Origin: Candidatus Saccharimonadota bacterium
GTDB lineage: Bacteria; Patescibacteriota; Saccharimonadia; Saccharimonadales; Saccharimonadaceae
Assembly (NCBI GenBank): GCA_017480035.1
Contig: JAFVBJ010000003.1
Location: 62,001-126,000, forward strand
Direction: 5' to 3'
Length of the DNA: 64,000 nt
Both the position numbers and the translations under genes were made by a program. This document shows, in pieces, positions 60,183 through 64,000 of this stretch (position 1 is its first letter; each line of letters opens with the position of its first letter). The notes beneath the pieces are model-generated. The model was not told the origin of the DNA. It did not search any database and saw only the letters and a list, made by a program, of their open reading frames with translations.

Positions 60183-61487
60183 TTATTTCTTCACCAACTT
60201 TCTAATCGCCTTCTCGGTTTCTTTCAAATCCTCAAACGGATGTGCTCCATCTTTCCTGAGAATCGTTTTTTCATGTCCTTTACCGAGAACAAGCACAATG
60301 TCGCCTTTTTTCGCCATCTTGCAAGCTTTTTCAATCGCTTTCGCCCGATCAAGCTCAATAAACACATCCCTATCAAGCACTTTTCCGGCCCTCTCGCATC
60401 CAACTAAAAACATTTTTGCAATCGCCTCTGGTTTTTCATCTCGCGAATCATCTTCCGTGATAATACAAATGTCCGAATATTTTGCCGCAATTTCGCCTCT
60501 CTCATCACGCGTTGTTTCATCACGTCTTCCTGCCCCACCAAACAGGGAAATAATTCGACCATTTTTATTCGGCGCAACCGATTCATAAACCTTCAAAAAC
60601 GCGTCCGGTGTATGCGCATAGTCCACAATCGCCGTAAAATCCTGGCCCAAATCAACTCGATTCATTCGCCCCTCAACTGATTCCAGTGCATAGATACCAT
60701 CATGAATTTCCGAAGGCGAAAGTCCAAGTCGAAGCCCAACCCCAACTGCAGCAAGCGTATTATAAACTGTAAATTTTCCCGGGATTTTCGTCTCAATCGA
60801 AAAATCTTTCACATCATACGAAACTCCCGTCGCCGAAAGTTTCACATTTTTTGCTTTCAAAGCACCTCGAGCAATTCCATAAGTCGTACCCTCGCGCACC
60901 GCCTGCGAAAAATACGCCGAACTCGGGTCGTCCGCATTCGAAATCCCGTATTTCGCCTTTTTAAACAGTTTCACCTTCGCCGCACGGTAATTCTCAAACG
61001 TTTTATGATAATCAAGATGTTCGTGTGTCACATTCGTCATCACTGCTACCTCAATCGGAATCCCGAGCGTCCTAAATTGACACATCGCATGCGACGTCAC
61101 CTCTAAAACGAGATATTCCGCTCCAGCTTCAAAAATGGCCTTCATCCTACGGTTAAGCGTCATCGAATCCACCGTCGTCATATGTTTAGTCTGTTGATGA
61201 AGTCCGTCTGCCCCAGCCTTCAACGAACCAGAATCACCTTCCGAATTTTCCATACCAGGTACGCCACCCCATGCCACCGTTGTCATCAGTCCAGCCTTCC
61301 TGCCACTCTCATTCAACATTTTCCAAACGAAAAACGACGTCGAAGTTTTCCCGTTCGTCCCTGTGATTCCAATTACTGTCATTTTCTTCCCCGGAAATCC
61401 ATATCGAATTCCTGCCACAGTCGCTTTCAAAAAATGATAGGGAAGAACAATCTTATTATATCCCGGCACAAAATCTCTAATATTCAT
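60183..61487 (-). CDS. murE: MurE-type UDP-MurNAc-tripeptide ligase
   Basis: Adds the third amino acid in peptidoglycan precursor synthesis. The 434-residue protein begins NIRDFVPGYNKIVLPYHF and lacks most of the MurE N-terminal domain. P-loop GITGTNGKTSTSF, EVTSHAM, MTNVTHEHLDYHKTFENY, NADDPSS, VEGRMNRVD, DYAHTPDAF and GKGHE are present; the DNPR specificity motif is replaced by DDSRDEKP. A 25-residue Ser/Gly-rich insert (about 85-110) interrupts the substrate region. TGTTATAAT lies 7 nt before the ATG (leaderless). Confidence 0.9.
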   Translation of the reverse strand: MNIRDFVPGYNKIVLPYHFLKATVAGIRYGFPGKKMTVIGITGTNGKTSTSFFVWKMLNESGRKAGLMTTVAWGGVPGMENSEGDSGSLKAGADGLHQQTKHMTTVDSMTLNRRMKAIFEAGAEYLVLEVTSHAMCQFRTLGIPIEVAVMTNVTHEHLDYHKTFENYRAAKVKLFKKAKYGISNADDPSSAYFSQAVREGTTYGIARGALKAKNVKLSATGVSYDVKDFSIETKIPGKFTVYNTLAAVGVGLRLGLSPSEIHDGIYALESVEGRMNRVDLGQDFTAIVDYAHTPDAFLKVYESVAPNKNGRIISLFGGAGRRDETTRDERGEIAAKYSDICIITEDDSRDEKPEAIAKMFLVGCERAGKVLDRDVFIELDRAKAIEKACKMAKKGDIVLVLGKGHEKTILRKDGAHPFEDLKETEKAIRKLVKK

Positions 61488-61504
61488 ACTTGTAATTATA
61501 ACAG

Positions 61505-61592
61505 AAAATAATATTTAAAGATGTAAGACTTGGTCTAGCGCCCTCGAACGTAAGCGAAGCAAACCAGGAAGCGCATCCCTAAATATTATTTT
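61505..61592. repeat. Palindromic repeat of the ATGTAAGACTTGG family (copy E)
   Basis: Arms AAAATAATATTTA (61505-61517) and TAAATATTATTTT (61580-61592) are perfectly complementary. Inside lie ATGTAAGACTTGGTCTAGCG (61521-61540) and GCGCATCC (61571-61578). CTTGGT can pair with ACCAGG. Copy D at 7661-7788 shares 19 of 20 bases of the first block and AGCGCAT of the second, but its arms are unrelated in sequence, so the arms vary while the inner block is fixed. The element fills the gap between divergent murE and groES. Confidence 0.75.
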
Positions 61593-61632
61593 AGCACTCT
61601 ATGCTTGACAGTGCTAATTTTCGTGCTAGAAT
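61591..61632 (+). promoter_or_regulatory. CIRCE operator and promoter of groESL
   Basis: TTAGCACTC-N9-CAGTGCTAA (61591-61617) matches the HrcA-binding CIRCE element (consensus TTAGCACTC-N9-GAGTGCTAA) at 17 of 18 bases. The -35 TTGACA (61605-61610) lies inside it; -10 TAGAAT at 61627-61632, spacer 16. HrcA repression during normal growth is the expected control. Confidence 0.92.
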
Positions 61633-61674
61633 GAGAATAAGAACGCGGAAAAAATCCGTAGAAAAGGAGTTAAT

Positions 61675-61932
61675 ATGAAACTAAAACCACTGACAAACCA
61701 CGTTGTCGCAAAACTTGAAGCTCCGGCAAAAAAGACGGCTTCCGGTCTCTTGCTCCCCGATACAAACAAGGAACAAACTGCCTATGCCATCGTCGAATCT
61801 GTCGGTCCAGAAGTAAAAACCGTCAAACCGGGCGACAAAATCATTTATAAAGAATATTCGACGACAAATGTTGAACTCGAAAACGAAAAATATATTATTG
61901 TCGAAGAAAAAGACATTCTCGCCACCCTCTAA
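61675..61932 (+). CDS. groES: Co-chaperonin GroES
   Basis: The 85-residue lid of the GroEL cage: MKLKPLTNHVVAKLEAPAKK, SGLLLPDTNKEQTAYAIVE (mobile loop then strand) and VKPGDKIIYKEYSTTNVE. It lies 24 bp before groEL and behind the CIRCE promoter. AAAAGGAG precedes the ATG. Confidence 0.95.
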   Translation: MKLKPLTNHVVAKLEAPAKKTASGLLLPDTNKEQTAYAIVESVGPEVKTVKPGDKIIYKEYSTTNVELENEKYIIVEEKDILATL

Positions 61933-61956
61933 CTCGAAAAATTCAGAAAGGAAATT

Positions 61957-63570
61957 ATGAAAGAAATCTATTATGAACAAGATGCTCGTGCCAAAGTCCT
62001 CTCTGGCGCAAAAAAACTTTATGATGCCGTAAAAGTCACTTACGGTCCAAAAGGCCAAAATGTCATCATTGAAAAAGAATATGGTGCACCAGTCATCACT
62101 CATGACGGCGTCACCGTAGCCGAAGCCGTTGATCTTGGCTCTACAAAGGAAAACATGGGCGAAAAAGTTGGTGCAGATTTAATCAAAGCTGCCGCCCAAA
62201 AGCTTAACAAAGTTGCCGGCGACGGCACCACCACTGTCACTGTCCTGACCTACAATATTCTCGCTGAAGCAAATAAACTTATCGCTGCTGGCGTAAACCC
62301 AATGGAGCTAAGAAAGGGAATTGAAAAAGCTGGTGCCGAAATCGTCAAAAAAATCGACAGTCTCTCCGAAAAAATTGAAGGTGATGATAAAAAAGTCGCC
62401 GAAGTTGCAACCATTTCCGCTGGCGACAAAGAAATTGGTGAACTTATCGCTGACGTCATCAGTAAAATCGGCAAAGACGGCGTCATCACCGTCGAAGCCG
62501 GCCAAGGTCTCGACATGGAAGAAGAAATCGTCGAAGGTTTCAACTACGACAAAGGGTTTGCATCTGCTTTCTTCGTTACCGACGTCAACCGTCAAGAAGC
62601 TATCATGGACAAACCTCTCATCCTCCTAACCGATAAAAAAATTACTGCTTCTTCTGACATTCTCCCACTTCTTGAAAAAGTCGCCCAATCTGGAAAGAAA
62701 GATCTCATCATTATCGCTGAAGAAGTTTCTGGCGAAGCTCTCAGCCTTCTAGTTCTCAATAAATTAAAAGGCGTCTTTAACACTATCGTTCTAAAAGCTC
62801 CTGCATTCGGCGATCGCAGAAAAGAAATCATGGAAGACATCGCTGTCCTAACTGACGCAACTGTCGTTTCTGAAGATAAAGGCATGAAACTTGAAGAAGT
62901 TGGTCTCGAGGTTCTAGGCTCCGCCAAGAAAGTCATCGCCACAAAGGATGACTCAACCATCATCGAAGGCGCCGGCAGCAAAAAAGCCGTTAAAGACCGC
63001 ATCAACCTCATCGAGTCCCAAGCTGCTGTCGCAAACAGCGATTACGAACGCGGTGAATTCGAAAAAAGAAAAGCTGCACTCTCTGGTAAAGTTGCCGTCA
63101 TCAAAGTCGGTGGTGCCACCGAACCAGAAATCGACGAAAAGAAATATCGCGTCGACGATGCAGTTTCTGCAACTCGCGCCGCTCTCGCCGAGGGAATTGT
63201 CGCTGGTGGTGGCGTCACTCTCGTCAACCTCGCAAAGACCCTAAAAGGAACCGACAACGGTACTAAAATCATCAAAAACGCCTTAAAAGCCCCATTTATT
63301 CACATCCTTGATAATGCCGGCCTAAATAGCCAAGCACTTCTTGCGGAAGTTGAAAAAGCTCGTGATGGTTTTGGTTTTAATGTTATGGAACCAGAAAAAG
63401 GCATCCTCGACATGAAGAAAATCGGCGTCATCGATCCAGCTCGTGTCACTCGTGAAGCCGTCCAGAACGCCGTCTCTATCGCCGCCACCACAATAACCAT
63501 GGGGGCAATGATCACTATCGTTCCAGAACCACCAAAATCAGAAACTCCAGACATGAGTGGAATGTACTAA
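61957..63570 (+). CDS. groEL: Chaperonin GroEL
   Basis: The 537-residue ATPase folds proteins in a double ring. It has TYGPKGQNV (apical/equatorial start), DGVTVAEAV, GDGTTTVTVL (ATP-binding DGTTT), AGVNPMELRKG, and GGGVTLVNL near the end. It ends PDMSGMY without a long GGM tail. Same operon as groES, followed by a very strong terminator. Confidence 0.97.
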   Translation: MKEIYYEQDARAKVLSGAKKLYDAVKVTYGPKGQNVIIEKEYGAPVITHDGVTVAEAVDLGSTKENMGEKVGADLIKAAAQKLNKVAGDGTTTVTVLTYNILAEANKLIAAGVNPMELRKGIEKAGAEIVKKIDSLSEKIEGDDKKVAEVATISAGDKEIGELIADVISKIGKDGVITVEAGQGLDMEEEIVEGFNYDKGFASAFFVTDVNRQEAIMDKPLILLTDKKITASSDILPLLEKVAQSGKKDLIIIAEEVSGEALSLLVLNKLKGVFNTIVLKAPAFGDRRKEIMEDIAVLTDATVVSEDKGMKLEEVGLEVLGSAKKVIATKDDSTIIEGAGSKKAVKDRINLIESQAAVANSDYERGEFEKRKAALSGKVAVIKVGGATEPEIDEKKYRVDDAVSATRAALAEGIVAGGGVTLVNLAKTLKGTDNGTKIIKNALKAPFIHILDNAGLNSQALLAEVEKARDGFGFNVMEPEKGILDMKKIGVIDPARVTREAVQNAVSIAATTITMGAMITIVPEPPKSETPDMSGMY

Positions 63571-63581
63571 ACAAAAACCTC

Positions 63582-63618
63582 AGAGAGTGTTGTAAAAAAT
63601 ACAACACTCTCTTTTTTA
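63582..63618 (+). terminator. Terminator of groESL
   Basis: AGAGAGTGTTGTA with TACAACACTCTCT (13 bp, A-rich loop) followed by TTTTTT. Confidence 0.92.
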
Positions 63619-63667
63619 ATATGATATAATAACATTTAAGTGGGAGCATCTTAAAAGGAGGTGCTAT

Positions 63668-64000
63668 ATGAATCTTCCGAACAAGTTAACCATGCTTCGA
63701 ATTTTTCTGGTACCAATCTTCGTCGTCCTCCTCTTAAATCCATTCTTAAAAGAGGGAACAAAATGGCTCACGCTCACTATCTTCATCATCGCGTGCCTAA
63801 CCGATTTTCTCGACGGAAGAATCGCCAGAAAACGTAACCTAATCACCAATTTCGGCAAATTCATGGACCCGCTCGCGGACAAACTTCTTGTTTGCTCCGC
63901 CCTCGTCGTCCTAACAGGACTCGGAAGAATCCCGTCATGGTTTGTCACAATCATCATCGCCCGCGAATTTGTCGTTAGCGGCCTCAGACTCATCGCCGTC
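63668..64000 (+). CDS. pgsA: CDP-diacylglycerol-glycerol-3-phosphate 3-phosphatidyltransferase (partial)
   Basis: The first 111 codons are in the window; the gene runs off the end. Translation begins MNLPNKLTMLRIFLVP and contains the CDP-alcohol phosphotransferase signature DFLDGRIARKRN...GKFMDPLADK (D-x2-DG-x2-AR-x8-G-x3-D-x3-D). AAAAGGAGG precedes the ATG, with TGATATAAT further upstream. Makes phosphatidylglycerol phosphate in the membrane. Confidence 0.92.
   Translation, partial: MNLPNKLTMLRIFLVPIFVVLLLNPFLKEGTKWLTLTIFIIACLTDFLDGRIARKRNLITNFGKFMDPLADKLLVCSALVVLTGLGRIPSWFVTIIIAREFVVSGLRLIAV

Noticed and set aside
104-64000. Reassigned TGA codons (code 4 or 25)
   Set aside because: tdk, tsaE and pyrC end in TGA at their expected C-termini, and tryptophan is coded by TGG in conserved motifs.

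Overview
This window looks like chromosomal DNA from a Candidate Phyla Radiation bacterium, most likely a Saccharibacterium (TM7). The reasons are the compact, moderately AT-rich layout with tiny intergenic gaps, a Gram-positive-type envelope gene set, a complete type IV pilus motor operon, many short lineage-specific membrane and secreted proteins, and TGA acting as a normal stop (tdk, tsaE and pyrC all end in TGA at the expected C-terminus). The last point argues against the code-25 Absconditabacteria and Gracilibacteria. The taxonomic call is inference from gene content.

Layout. 0.1-9.1 kb: a secreted beta-helix protein, tRNA-Thr, a DUF2207 membrane protein, a polysaccharide deacetylase, RNase Y, and a short tsaB with tsaE. 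9.2-19.9 kb (minus strand): the pilM-N-O-x-B-T-C operon, then a lipid kinase, a VirB2-like pilin and the primary sigma factor. 19.9-32.4 kb: ung, tmk, tdk, a CapA-like phosphoesterase, a heterodimeric ABC exporter, a secreted nuclease, pgk, pyk and a GT-C glycosyltransferase. 32.4-49.4 kb: tRNA-Pro and tRNA-Asp, an LCP ligase, a MacB-like ABC pair, a winged-helix/GHKL-ATPase/STAS-like regulator with iterated operators, tsaD, a FemX-like gene, valS, a sugar-phosphate transferase, a HIT protein, tRNA-Arg and pyrC. 58.5-64 kb: a truncated Mur ligase-like gene, murE, CIRCE-controlled groESL and the start of pgsA.

The standout is an integrated element of about 8.8 kb (roughly 49,510-58,306) at the 3' end of tRNA-Ser(CGA). 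It carries a divergent membrane/lipoprotein operon, an Xre repressor, a small putative ssDNA-binding protein, a Rep with the full HUH + SF3-helicase motif set of eukaryotic CRESS-DNA viruses, an FtsK/TcpA-type DNA translocase and a large serine integrase. Directly upstream of rep is a 6-bp stem with a 10-nt loop holding TAGTATTAC, the circovirus/nanovirus-type origin nonanucleotide, followed by two tandem 7-bp iterons. The integrase has a roughly 125-nt leader that can form a long pseudoknot. By simple strand exchange its C-terminus should differ between the integrated and excised states.

Other signals are a family of complex palindromic repeats (one of them in frame inside tsaD), matched Cys-bracketed EF-hand-like loops in two neighbouring pilus proteins, and a strong preference for extended -10 promoters (TGnTATAAT) placed 6-9 nt before the start codon, which implies many leaderless mRNAs.
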